Of a stretch of 64,000 nucleotides of DNA, positions 1 to 7,471 are shown in pieces; positions within the stretch are counted from its first letter, which is position 1, and every line of letters starts with the position of its first letter. Under the pieces are notes generated by a model. The model was not told where the DNA came from and ran no database searches. It was given only the letters and a program-made list of their open reading frames with translations. The DNA lies in assembly GCF_000230715.2 (NCBI RefSeq), contig NC_019792.1:1-64000 (forward strand). The letters run 5' to 3'. A program made the translations under genes and the position numbers. This stretch comes from Natronobacterium gregoryi SP2. GTDB lineage: Archaea > Halobacteriota > Halobacteria > Halobacteriales > Natrialbaceae.

Positions 1-324
1 GCGACGGTGGTGTGGGTGTCGTCACCGGTCTCGAGAGATCGTTCTCGAGCGTGGACGGTCTCGTTACGGCCTGAAAGCCGAAGAATCTCTTTTCGAGGGT
101 TTTCGATTCGGTTTGCGAGCCGAACTCCTTTTTCTCTCCGCTCGGGACCGTTTTCGGGACTTACACCCGCGACGGAGGTGTCGGTGTCAAACTGCAGGCC
201 GACGCCACCGCACGTCCCAGACGGATTAGAAGCGCGATGCGGGCGTTTCGGAAGTACTTTACCAGCCAACAAGATATTCGGCGTTTCAGACGATAAGACG
301 CTATTTTTACATCCGCGATCGATC

Positions 325-342
325 CCTATACTTTTATCTCAG
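325..342 (+). promoter_or_regulatory. Candidate TATA-type promoter of the orc1/cdc6 gene
   Basis: An AT-rich block reading CCTATACTTTTATC lies about 30-45 bases before the ATG at 370, in otherwise GC-rich DNA. This is where a haloarchaeal TATA element would sit for a transcript with a short leader. The rest of bases 1-369 contains no convincing gene. A short inverted repeat (CTCGAGA, 6-base spacer, TCTCGAG) lies at about 32-51. I see no copies of a typical haloarchaeal origin recognition box, so an adjacent origin is not supported. Confidence 0.4.
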
Positions 343-369
343 TTCGGCCGGTAGCTACCAGATAGCTCA

Positions 370-1605
370 ATGTCCGCGAACGACGATCGTGATCCGCTCT
401 TTCAGTACGACGATCCGGTTTTCGCCGACGAGCGACTGCTCGAGATCACGCACCTGCCCGGTCCCGACCGGATCGTCGGGCGGGACGAGCAGATGCAACG
501 GGTCGCGGACGCCCTGAACCCGGCTATCTTCGGGAGCGAGCCCAACCACCTGTTCATCTTCGGCAAGACCGGAACCGGCAAGTCGTTGATTTCTCGGTCG
601 GTCACGCAGCGGGTGATCTCCGAGGCCGAGCACGACGGCGTGACGGTGAAGTACGCCTTCATCGACTGTGGAGAGCAGAACACGGAGGCATCGATCATCA
701 AGACGATCGCTCAGTTAGTCAACGAACCAGACGAAAGCGGCGTTACCGTCCCTGACCGCGGTCTGGGGACTGGCGACTACTACAAACGACTCTGGCAAGC
801 CGTCGACGGCTGTACCGATGTCACCATCGTCATTCTCGACGAGATCGACATGCTCGAGGACGACGAGGTCCTCAGAAAGCTCTCGCGTGCGGGCGAGAAC
901 CGGCGTATCTCGGACTCGAGCATCGGGATAATCGGTATCTCGAACAAGATCGACTTCCCCGACCACCTCTCGGAACGAGTCAAGTCGAGTCTCTCCCGAG
1001 ACGAACTCGTCTTCCCACCGTACGACGCGAATCAACTGGTCAAAATACTCGAGAAACGCCGCGACGCCTTTCACGATGGGGTCCTTTCGGACGACGTGAT
1101 TCCGCTCACGGCGGCACTTGCGGCACAGGAACACGGCGACGCTCGCAAGGCGATCGATATCCTCCGGAACGCAGGGCGGATCGCAAAGAAGCAAAACGAC
1201 GACGAAGTCACCGCAGATCACGTCCGGGACGCAAAGGAAAAGACCGAAGCCGATCGGTTCAACGAGCTCATCGAAGGCTCGCCACAGCAGGCCAAGGCAA
1301 TCCTCTATGCGCTGACGATCCTCACGGAAAACAGCACCCAAAAGGAGTTCCCGACGAAAATCATCTACAACCAGTACAAAGAAATCGCTCGGCAACTCGA
1401 CTTCGACGTCCTCTCTGAGCGCCGAGTTCAGGAGATTCTCCAGGAACAAAACTTCCTCAACGTGATCCAGTCCGAACGCGAAGGACGGGGACGCGGTCGC
1501 GGTGCCCACGCCAAACATCGACTACTCGAGAACCCCGCTATCGTCAAGAAGGTGCTCCTGCGAGACGCCCGGTTGGCGGTGCTCGAGGAGGGCGACTCGG
1601 AGTAG
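370..1605 (+). CDS. orc1: Orc1/Cdc6-type DNA replication initiator
   Basis: The 411-aa product is an AAA+ ATPase of the archaeal Orc1/Cdc6 family, which binds origins and helps load the MCM helicase. Walker A (GKTGTGKS) is at residues 65-72 and Walker B (ILDEID) at about 155-160. A sensor-1-like stretch (IIGISNKID) follows near 190. The C-terminal third (about 300-411) has the charged helical pattern of the winged-helix DNA-binding domain, and length is normal for the family. Haloarchaea carry many paralogues, and only some sit at active origins. Without visible origin repeats beside it, I cannot say whether this copy fires an origin. The ATG at 370 is the first start in a frame that opens directly after a TATA-like block. 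Confidence 0.93.
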   Translation: MSANDDRDPLFQYDDPVFADERLLEITHLPGPDRIVGRDEQMQRVADALNPAIFGSEPNHLFIFGKTGTGKSLISRSVTQRVISEAEHDGVTVKYAFIDCGEQNTEASIIKTIAQLVNEPDESGVTVPDRGLGTGDYYKRLWQAVDGCTDVTIVILDEIDMLEDDEVLRKLSRAGENRRISDSSIGIIGISNKIDFPDHLSERVKSSLSRDELVFPPYDANQLVKILEKRRDAFHDGVLSDDVIPLTAALAAQEHGDARKAIDILRNAGRIAKKQNDDEVTADHVRDAKEKTEADRFNELIEGSPQQAKAILYALTILTENSTQKEFPTKIIYNQYKEIARQLDFDVLSERRVQEILQEQNFLNVIQSEREGRGRGRGAHAKHRLLENPAIVKKVLLRDARLAVLEEGDSE

Positions 1606-1627
1606 CGGTGTTTTGCGACCGTCGACG

Positions 1628-1903
1628 TCAGCCCGTGTACGAGCTCGTCCCGATTACTTTCTGGAACTCCCCGTGACCGACCGAGTCTGCTTCGTCGAAG
1701 TCGGTGACGTCGACGCGCACTCGCTTTTCGACGTGTTCTGGGTCGACGCCTGTGATGTACAGTCGGGTGTCTCCAATATTAGCGACGCCGACGCCGTTTC
1801 CATCGTACTCGTTGACGAAGACGTTGATCTCGCTGCCGGGTTCGAGCGACGGAGTCGTCGAGCGGAACGTCCAGCCTTTGAAGTAGCTCGATAGCATGCT
1901 CAT
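1628..1903 (-). CDS. Small TRAM/OB-like haloarchaeal protein
   Basis: This 91-aa protein is beta-rich. A central stretch of the type SEINVFVNEYDGNGVGVANIGDTRLYI, followed by a VRVDVTDFD segment, matches the shape of the TRAM/OB fold used by small archaeal RNA-binding or RNA-chaperone proteins. I associate it with a haloarchaeal DUF (7513-type) from memory only. The ATG at 1903 overlaps the TGA of the upstream antiporter gene as ATGA, so it is probably translationally coupled to nhaC. A longer upstream reading in the same frame is only the antisense-like shadow of nhaC and was not used. A second in-frame ATG at 1897 is possible. Confidence 0.72.
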   Translation of the reverse strand: MSMLSSYFKGWTFRSTTPSLEPGSEINVFVNEYDGNGVGVANIGDTRLYITGVDPEHVEKRVRVDVTDFDEADSVGHGEFQKVIGTSSYTG

Positions 1904-3465
1904 ATTCGTGCAACCTCGTCGGATTCGCGGTCGATAACGTACTCTCGGCCGAAGCCAGTGATCGCTGCCACGACGAAGACAGCGACCAACAGCCACCCCT
2001 GAAAGACGTAGGGGACGACCTCTATCGGATTGACGATCATTCCCGTTTCGAACCAGTCGTACTCGTCGGGCAGACCCTGCATCGCCTCGAAGCCGACGAG
2101 GACACCGCCGGACCACGGGAAGATGTATCCCAGCGCTGCCGTGTTGGCGTCGAGGATGTTCGCCCGTCGGTAGCCGTTGATGTTGAACTGTTCGCCGAGC
2201 TTCGAAATGTACGGACCGATTGCGATCTCGGCTGCCGTGTTGATCGTGATGATCGCGTTGATAAACGCCGAGGAACCGACCATCGTCAACTCGGCGTTAC
2301 GAACGTTCGTCGCCAGCCGCTCGAAGGTAAACGTGAGGAGAGCCTCGAACGCGCCGCCACGGATCATGATCTGTGCACCGGCGATGATGAAGAGGATCAA
2401 GATCGCCAGTTCGAAGAACCCAGTGATACCTTCGATCAGGCTACCGCCGACACCGACGGTGTCAGCACCCGGCTCGAGCACCTCGAGGAACGGCAAGAAT
2501 CCGAGCGCTTCTACCAGTGGGCCATCGGCGGGTGCCCGAAAGACGACGATATCGCGGATCGCCGCGAGTCCGAACACGAGGTTGAACGCGACGGCCGCGA
2601 CGATACCCCAGGAGATCGCTTCGACGATGTGACGCCCTTTCACGGCTGCGCCGATGACGATTCCCATCGAGAGCAAGTGGATCAGGCCGGCGGGATCGGC
2701 AGCCTCGAGGAAGATTTCTCGAGCGTCGCCTTCGATCCCGAGGCCGGGCATCGTGCTGCTTGCGACGATGTAGGCGGGAAACGCGATCAGAGCGGCGATG
2801 ATCGCGTATTTGAATCGCGTCGCGACGACGCCACCGATGTCGGAGTCCTGCGTAACTGCGCTCACGATCGTCGTGTCGCTAACGGGAGCGAGGTTGTCGC
2901 CAAAGATTGCCCCGGAGAGGATCGCAGCAAACAGCAAGACTGGATTCGCCCCGAGCAAGACGCCTGCTGGGAAAAAGAGGACCACGAACGCGATGACGGT
3001 CCCGTAGCCGGTGCCGATTCCCGTCGCGAGCAGCGCCGCGAGAACGAACGAAATCGCCGGAAACATCGTGGAGCCGACACCGGCGAGGTCGGCGAGCCAG
3101 ACCAGGCCGTCGACGAAGCCGCCAGCCTGCATCGTCTCTGCGAACATCCCCGCCCACATCCAGGCGACGACCGCGGTTACGGCGACCGGCTGGGACATTC
3201 CCTCGAAGATCGTGTTGGCGTAGCCAGTCCACGATCCTTTCACGAAGAACATGCCGACGATCAGACCGATCAGCATCCCGATCGTCAGTCCGGCCGTATC
3301 GGCGATACGCCACAGTGCCGTCTGGAGAATCGCCCAGATAATAAAGAACGCGAGTGGAAACGCACTCATTCCTCGACCGCCGTAGAACTCGAGGTCGAGA
3401 CTGCCGCTGTCGTCGCCGGACTCGACGCTGAACTCGTCGGTCGGATCGGTGTCGTTTGTACCCAT
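1900..3465 (-). CDS. nhaC: NhaC-family Na+/H+ antiporter
   Basis: The 521-aa polytopic membrane protein has about a dozen hydrophobic segments and an acidic N-terminal tail of about 30 residues. The conserved core GAIFGDNLAPVSDTT at about residues 190-205 is the hallmark of NhaC-type antiporters, which expel Na+ in exchange for H+ across the cytoplasmic membrane. Length is within the family range. It is the first gene of a two-gene minus-strand unit with the TRAM-like gene (ATGA overlap). In a halophile it would serve sodium homeostasis and pH control. Ion specificity cannot be told from sequence alone, because the NhaC superfamily also contains malate/lactate and amino-acid exchangers. Confidence 0.88.
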   Translation of the reverse strand: MGTNDTDPTDEFSVESGDDSGSLDLEFYGGRGMSAFPLAFFIIWAILQTALWRIADTAGLTIGMLIGLIVGMFFVKGSWTGYANTIFEGMSQPVAVTAVVAWMWAGMFAETMQAGGFVDGLVWLADLAGVGSTMFPAISFVLAALLATGIGTGYGTVIAFVVLFFPAGVLLGANPVLLFAAILSGAIFGDNLAPVSDTTIVSAVTQDSDIGGVVATRFKYAIIAALIAFPAYIVASSTMPGLGIEGDAREIFLEAADPAGLIHLLSMGIVIGAAVKGRHIVEAISWGIVAAVAFNLVFGLAAIRDIVVFRAPADGPLVEALGFLPFLEVLEPGADTVGVGGSLIEGITGFFELAILILFIIAGAQIMIRGGAFEALLTFTFERLATNVRNAELTMVGSSAFINAIITINTAAEIAIGPYISKLGEQFNINGYRRANILDANTAALGYIFPWSGGVLVGFEAMQGLPDEYDWFETGMIVNPIEVVPYVFQGWLLVAVFVVAAITGFGREYVIDRESDEVARI

Positions 3466-3550
3466 AACTTCTCTCCAGCTATTTGCTTACCGATCGTCCG
3501 TCAATTATTGGCCTCGGTACTAGTATCTTCGTCGTGTAGAGTACCTGAAC

Positions 3551-3633
3551 TGATACGGTTTGCTGTCCGTCAGTTCCGGCGCGACCGCGAACTCTCCTGC
3601 GGTCGCGCCGGTACATCGTACAGCAGTTCGTCT
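3551..3633. repeat. Dispersed palindromic repeat, copy A
   Basis: An imperfect palindrome of about 83 bases lies in the divergent gap between nhaC and the DHPS gene. The outer arms are TGATACGGTTTGCTG and CAGCAGTTCG. The inner stem is CCGGCGCGACCGC paired with GCGGTCGCGCCGG across a loop of about 11 bases. The same architecture recurs in at least six other places in the window. Confidence 0.85.
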
Positions 3634-3714
3634 GAAAGGCAGTGGTGTCGAGTGGAGACCGTTTCGAGCATTGTTGGTCGACAGTCGTCTATCGACTCGA
3701 TCGATCGGTGAATC

Positions 3715-3737
3715 GCCTCGGGGTCAAGCCCCGGGGC
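3715..3737. other. Stable hairpin, possible IS200/IS605-type end
   Basis: The sequence GCCTCGGGG, loop TCAAG, CCCCGGGGC forms a 9-bp stem with one G-T pair. It lies between repeat copy A and the start of the DHPS gene. Hairpins of this style occur at the ends of archaeal IS200/IS605 (TnpB) elements. No transposase or TnpB reading frame accompanies it, so it is either a solo remnant or a terminator-like hairpin. Confidence 0.3.
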
Positions 3738-3831
3738 CTTCTTCTAGATCGCTTGTAAGCGCCACCGTAAAGCGGTTCGTCCGCTTCGCCGCAACCGCGG
3801 TGCATTTTACTCTCCTCTCCCCACTCCGGAT

Positions 3832-5025
3832 ATGAACACCGTCGACGCGGCAGGACTAGATATCGGGGACGGCCACCCACCCCGTATCATGGGCGTGTTG
3901 AACGTCAGCGAGGAGTCTCCCTATGATCCGAGTGTGTACGACGATCCCGGCGAGGCAGCCCAGTACGTCGACGAACAGCTCATCGACCAGGGAGCGGATA
4001 TCGTCGATATCGGCCTCGAGTCGGCGAACAAGCGATTCGAAGTCCTTTCGGCCGAAGCGGAACTCGAGCGACTCCACGTCGCGCTCGAGACGATCGAGAG
4101 CGTCTCCGGCGACGCCGTTTTCTCGATCGAGACTCGCTACGCTTCCGTCGCCGACGAGGCGATTTCGAAGGGGTTCGACGTGGTCAACGACATCTGCGGG
4201 TTTGCAGATCCGAAGATGTCGACCGTCTGTGAGGAGTACGACGTCGCCGTTGCGAAGATGGCGAGTCCGCCGGACTTACAGCGACCCGGTGCGGTCGAGG
4301 AAACCGACTGGGAACGACGCAAGTCGCCCGACTGGGCTGCCCAGGCCGACTACGTCGATCAGGTCTACGAGGCGCTCAAACAGAACGGCCTCACCGACAA
4401 GACGATCGTCGACCCTGCCTTCGGCGGCTGGAGTGAGGCACAGACCGTAGCGGACGACCGCGAGACGTTTCGACGGCTCCGGGAGTTTCGTGCGCTCGGC
4501 CAGCCGATCCTGGTCTCGATCAATCGGAAGAACTTCCTCGGTGATGTCGCTGACCGCGATACAGCGGACCGGCTCCCGGTCAGCCTGGCGGCCACGTCGA
4601 TGGCCGTCGAACGCGGCGCGGACGTCGTCCGGACTCACGATGTCGCCGAGACGCGCGACGCCGCCCTGATCGGTGAGTCATTCTCGGAGCGAACGAGCGT
4701 CACGGTCGACGGCGTGACGATTTCCCGGCTGGATGTCGCCACTACTCGCGAACTCCAGCGTCACCTCGAAGAACGCGATATCGACCCCAAGTCGATCGAT
4801 CGGTGGCGATCCGAACTGCTCGAAATCGACGGATTGCCGACAGACGAACGCCAGCGCCTGGTCGCGGCCGCCGCCGACGCGGGCGCATCGACACACCCCA
4901 CCCCCAGTAATGGTGTCTTACTCGCTGGCACCCCGGCCACGTTTTCAGATCTTTCGTCCGTTTTAAAAGTCGATATCGGGGGCGAGAGCAGTCTAGACGA
5001 AGAAATAGAGAATATACTACAGTAA
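3832..5025 (+). CDS. folP: Dihydropteroate synthase-like protein
   Basis: The 397-aa protein has a pterin-binding TIM-barrel domain over residues 1-270. It opens with IMGVLNVSEESPYDPS (the DHPS signature MGxLNVTPDSF in altered form). It also has DIGLESAN, a DVVNDICGFADPKM segment, VDPAFGGW and a VRTHDVAETRDA ending typical of DHPS. Residues 280-397 form a C-terminal extension not needed for the barrel. DHPS joins a hydroxymethylpterin diphosphate to p-aminobenzoate or, in archaea, a related arylamine on the way to folate-type or pterin cofactors. The next gene downstream is mptE, which supplies the pterin diphosphate, so the pair makes pathway sense. The altered signature leaves room for a non-canonical substrate. 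Confidence 0.85.
   Translation: MNTVDAAGLDIGDGHPPRIMGVLNVSEESPYDPSVYDDPGEAAQYVDEQLIDQGADIVDIGLESANKRFEVLSAEAELERLHVALETIESVSGDAVFSIETRYASVADEAISKGFDVVNDICGFADPKMSTVCEEYDVAVAKMASPPDLQRPGAVEETDWERRKSPDWAAQADYVDQVYEALKQNGLTDKTIVDPAFGGWSEAQTVADDRETFRRLREFRALGQPILVSINRKNFLGDVADRDTADRLPVSLAATSMAVERGADVVRTHDVAETRDAALIGESFSERTSVTVDGVTISRLDVATTRELQRHLEERDIDPKSIDRWRSELLEIDGLPTDERQRLVAAAADAGASTHPTPSNGVLLAGTPATFSDLSSVLKVDIGGESSLDEEIENILQ
5008..5019 (+). promoter_or_regulatory. Candidate TATA box of a possible structured RNA
   Basis: GAGAATATACTA overlaps the last codons of the DHPS gene. It is the only AT-rich block locally, and its centre is about 24-25 bases before the GCCGG stem at 5038, the usual archaeal distance between TATA centre and transcription start. 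Confidence 0.35.
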
Positions 5026-5037
5026 GAGAAAGCTTAT

Positions 5038-5117
5038 GCCGGAGGCTTCGAAACAGGGGAGTGGACGCCGGGCGGCCTCCCGGGTAGGGGTACTTCGGAG
5101 GCGACCCCCGGCCCACA
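5038..5117 (+). ncRNA. Possible structured RNA with H/ACA-like fold
   Basis: A GC-rich 80-base stretch between folP and mptE has no coding sense. A lower stem GCCGG (5038-5042) can pair with CCGGC (5108-5112). An internal pocket has AGG on the 5' side (5043-5045) and GCGACCC on the 3' side (5101-5107). Above it, CTTCGAA (5046-5052) pairs with TTCGGAG (5094-5100). The apical part can form further GC pairs (CCGGG with CCCGG). The trinucleotide ACA stands at 5115-5117, 14 bases after the upper stem. That spacing is what archaeal H/ACA pseudouridylation guide RNAs show. A TATA-like block sits upstream. No rRNA target was matched, and a chance fold in GC-rich DNA is a real alternative. Confidence 0.35.
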
Positions 5118-5227
5118 ACACAGAATTATTGGGATGTTACTCGCCCAGTGGCGACGCTCGTCCGGCTGGTACTGCCGAACACCGACGAACCGCCAGTCTC
5201 GAGTAGTTTCGCTGTGAACTACGCCTG

Positions 5228-5932
5228 ATGGAGTTCGACGACTGGGAGCCGGTCTACGAGGCGGTTCTCGCTGACTTCGGCTACGATCGTGCTGGGGACG
5301 AACGAGCACGAGACGTGCTCGCGTCGCTGACTGGTTCGTTCGGTCTCGAGACGTTATCGTCGGTCGCGGACGGCACCGTCGTCGTCGCTGGCGCTGGCCC
5401 CTCGCTCGAGGACGAAACTGACCTCGAGCGCGCACGTGGGGCCGACGCCGTGTTCGCGGCATCGACGGCAGCCGACGTTCTCGGAGAGAACGACGTTACC
5501 GTCGACTGTATGGTCACCGATCTCGACAAGAACCCAGGAACGGTCCGTCGACTCACGGCCCGTCGCGTCCCGGTCGCGGTCCACGCTCACGGCGACAACG
5601 TCGACGCAATCCGATCGGTCGTCCCCGACTGTACCGACGAGTACGTCCTCCCGACCACGCAGGCAGCCCCGGTCGAACACGTCAGGAATTTCGGTGGGTT
5701 CACCGACGGCGACCGGGCGGCTTTCCTCGCCGATCATCTCGGCGCGTCCGAACTCGAGTTCGTCGGCTGGGAGTTCGACGATCCTGCCGTTTCTCCGGCA
5801 AAAGCGCACAAACTCGAGTGGGCAGAGCGATTGCTCTACTGGCTCGAGGTGCGACGGGACGAACGGTTCGACGTGTTGGACGGACGACGCGACGGTATCG
5901 AGACGCGCTCGCTCCCGCTTTCCGAGGAGTAG
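5228..5932 (+). CDS. mptE: 6-hydroxymethyl-7,8-dihydropterin pyrophosphokinase MptE-like
   Basis: The 234-aa protein belongs to the DUF115/MptE family, which in archaea replaces FolK. It transfers pyrophosphate from ATP to 6-hydroxymethyl-dihydropterin. Visible hallmarks are VVVAGAGPSLED near residues 50-61, FAASTAADVL, CMVTDLDKNPG near 95-105 and VHAHGDN near 120. The FVGWEFDDP and KAHKLEWAERLL stretch in the C-terminal third matches the family end. Length is typical. It lies 200 bases after the DHPS-like gene on the same strand, which gives a plausible two-step pterin module. Confidence 0.86.
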   Translation: MEFDDWEPVYEAVLADFGYDRAGDERARDVLASLTGSFGLETLSSVADGTVVVAGAGPSLEDETDLERARGADAVFAASTAADVLGENDVTVDCMVTDLDKNPGTVRRLTARRVPVAVHAHGDNVDAIRSVVPDCTDEYVLPTTQAAPVEHVRNFGGFTDGDRAAFLADHLGASELEFVGWEFDDPAVSPAKAHKLEWAERLLYWLEVRRDERFDVLDGRRDGIETRSLPLSEE

Positions 5933-5935
5933 CGG

Positions 5936-6127
5936 CTACCGAATCCGGTACTCGACGATGTCGGCACAGCCACAGGACGGACAGTCGACGTCGTGGGCCT
6001 CGATCGACTTCCCACAGCGTCGACACTCCTCGATGGTCGTCACGTCGTCGCCCCGGAAGAGGACTCGCTTGACGGCGTCTCGCATCGTCGACGTCGCGTC
6101 ACGTTTCGATCGGTTCTGGCTGTTCAT
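5936..6127 (-). CDS. Small zinc-ribbon protein
   Basis: A 63-aa basic protein ends with two CxxC knuckles (CRRCGK and CPSCGC) separated by about nine residues, so it can hold one zinc ion. The start was placed at the ATG at 6127 (MNSQNRSK). An upstream in-frame ATG at 6145 adds six residues. It converges on mptE with three bases between the stop codons. Such mini-proteins are common in haloarchaea; most have no assigned function and act as protein or nucleic-acid contact modules. Confidence 0.65.
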   Translation of the reverse strand: MNSQNRSKRDATSTMRDAVKRVLFRGDDVTTIEECRRCGKSIEAHDVDCPSCGCADIVEYRIR

Positions 6128-6213
6128 GGAGTAACCGAATTGCATATCACAGTTCGTTATACTCTCGTTACCCGGACAGTCAGGAATCCGTTATTGTCGT
6201 CGGTCCGAATCAG

Positions 6214-6257
6214 ACGGTCCACTGTACGTCGTTTCCGGTACAACCGTTTTGGGCCCC
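6214..6257. repeat. Companion repeat (second family), copy 1
   Basis: A 44-base stretch beginning ACGGTCCACTGTACGTCG matches bases 38675-38718 at 36 of 44 positions without gaps. Both copies lie 20-35 bases from a member of the palindromic repeat family, and their first 14 bases resemble its outer arm. Confidence 0.6.
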
Positions 6258-6288
6258 AGCGACACCAGTAAACCGATACCAATCCGCC

Positions 6289-6375
6289 TCATACGAACTG
6301 CTGTACTGATGTACCGGCGCGACTGCGAGTCCTCCTGCGGTCTCACCGGAACTGACGTACTGCAAACCGTATCAG
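6289..6375. repeat. Dispersed palindromic repeat, copy B
   Basis: The outer arms are TCATACGAACTGCTGTAC and TGCAAACCGTATCAG. The inner stem CCGGCGCGACTGC / GCGGTCTCACCGG has two mismatches. The right arm includes the TGA stop codon (6372-6374, minus strand) of the neighbouring LLM oxidoreductase gene. Confidence 0.85.
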
Positions 6376-7376
6376 TTGTCGGGTGCAAGCGCGTCGATCG
6401 TCGACTCGATCTCCTCGGTGGTGGCCCCACGTGGGAATCCGACGGCGATGTCGTCGACGCCGTCGATCTCCGCGAACTTCTGGAGTTCTTCGCGGGCGCG
6501 TTCTGGCGTTCCGGCCGCGCCCGTCGCGTCGAGCAACTCGTCGGAGATGCAGTCAAGCGCTTCCTCGCGGTCGCCGCTGGCCCACGCTGCGGCGATCTCG
6601 TGGGCTTCTTCTTCGTATCCCTGTCGAGACAGCGACTCGCGGTAGTAGGTCCCCATCGCGCCGACGTAGAAGGCCATGTGCTCGCGGGCCAGTTCTCGTG
6701 CCCGTTCGCCGTCCTCGAGTGCACACGCCGTCACCGAGAACGTGACGCGGACGTCGTCGGGGTCACGGTCGCCGAGTTCCATCCCTCGTCGGAGGTCCTC
6801 GAGTCGCTCCTCGAGACCATCGGGTGTGAAGATGATCGCGTGCCAGCCGTCGGCGAAGCGGCCGGCGAGTTCGACGGATTTCGGGCCCATCCCTGCGGCG
6901 TCGACCGGAACGGGCTCTTCTGGTGGGTCACACCGAAGCCGGAAGCCCGACAGCGAGAAGATGTCGCCGTCGTAGTTGACGGTCTCGCCGGACAGCACTT
7001 CTCGGATGATGTCGACGTACTCGCGGGTCCGCCGCAGCGGTCTGTCGAAGTCGGCTCCGTGCCAGCCCTCGATGACGGCCGGACCGCTCGGTGCGATTCC
7101 CATTCGGAATCGGCCGTCCGAGACTTCCTGGAGCGTCGCTGCAGTCTGACCCAGCAGCGCCGGCGACCTGGAGTAGACGTTGACGATGCTCGGCCCGAGG
7201 CCGATCGTCTCGGTCTCGCGTGCGATGTTCGTAAGCACCGTCGGCGCGTCCCGCCCCCACGTCTCTGGGAGCCAGGCGTACTCGTACCCGTGTTCTTCCC
7301 CGCGTTTGGCGAGATCGACGATCGAATCGACGCTTGGCTGTGCTGCGACCGGAAGGTGGAGACTTCTATCGGTCAT
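6372..7376 (-). CDS. F420-dependent LLM-class oxidoreductase
   Basis: A 334-aa luciferase-like TIM-barrel flavin/F420 enzyme. The recognisable parts are WLPETWGRDAP near residue 35, the VYSRSPALLGQTAATL helix near 67-85, and the RFRMGIAPSGPAVIEGWHG stretch near 90-108. It also has a DAAGMGPKSVELAGRFADGW segment near 155. The set is typical of coenzyme F420-dependent reductases that transfer hydride to an unknown substrate in the cytoplasm. F420 is standard in haloarchaea. No pathway neighbours define the substrate. The stop codon lies inside a dispersed repeat, so the C-terminus (APDN) may have been set by the repeat's arrival. Confidence 0.85.
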   Translation of the reverse strand: MTDRSLHLPVAAQPSVDSIVDLAKRGEEHGYEYAWLPETWGRDAPTVLTNIARETETIGLGPSIVNVYSRSPALLGQTAATLQEVSDGRFRMGIAPSGPAVIEGWHGADFDRPLRRTREYVDIIREVLSGETVNYDGDIFSLSGFRLRCDPPEEPVPVDAAGMGPKSVELAGRFADGWHAIIFTPDGLEERLEDLRRGMELGDRDPDDVRVTFSVTACALEDGERARELAREHMAFYVGAMGTYYRESLSRQGYEEEAHEIAAAWASGDREEALDCISDELLDATGAAGTPERAREELQKFAEIDGVDDIAVGFPRGATTEEIESTIDALAPDN

Positions 7377-7471
7377 CTGCCTGGAATGACACAGTCAACT
7401 CTATTAAAGTTCCCCCGCGAAAAACGGGTCTCGTCGAAACGCGAACTGGCGAACGATTCGACCGGTGACGT

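Noticed and set aside
1-369. Replication origin beside orc1/cdc6
   Set aside because: No repeated origin recognition boxes or long AT-rich unwinding element are visible in the available 369 bases.
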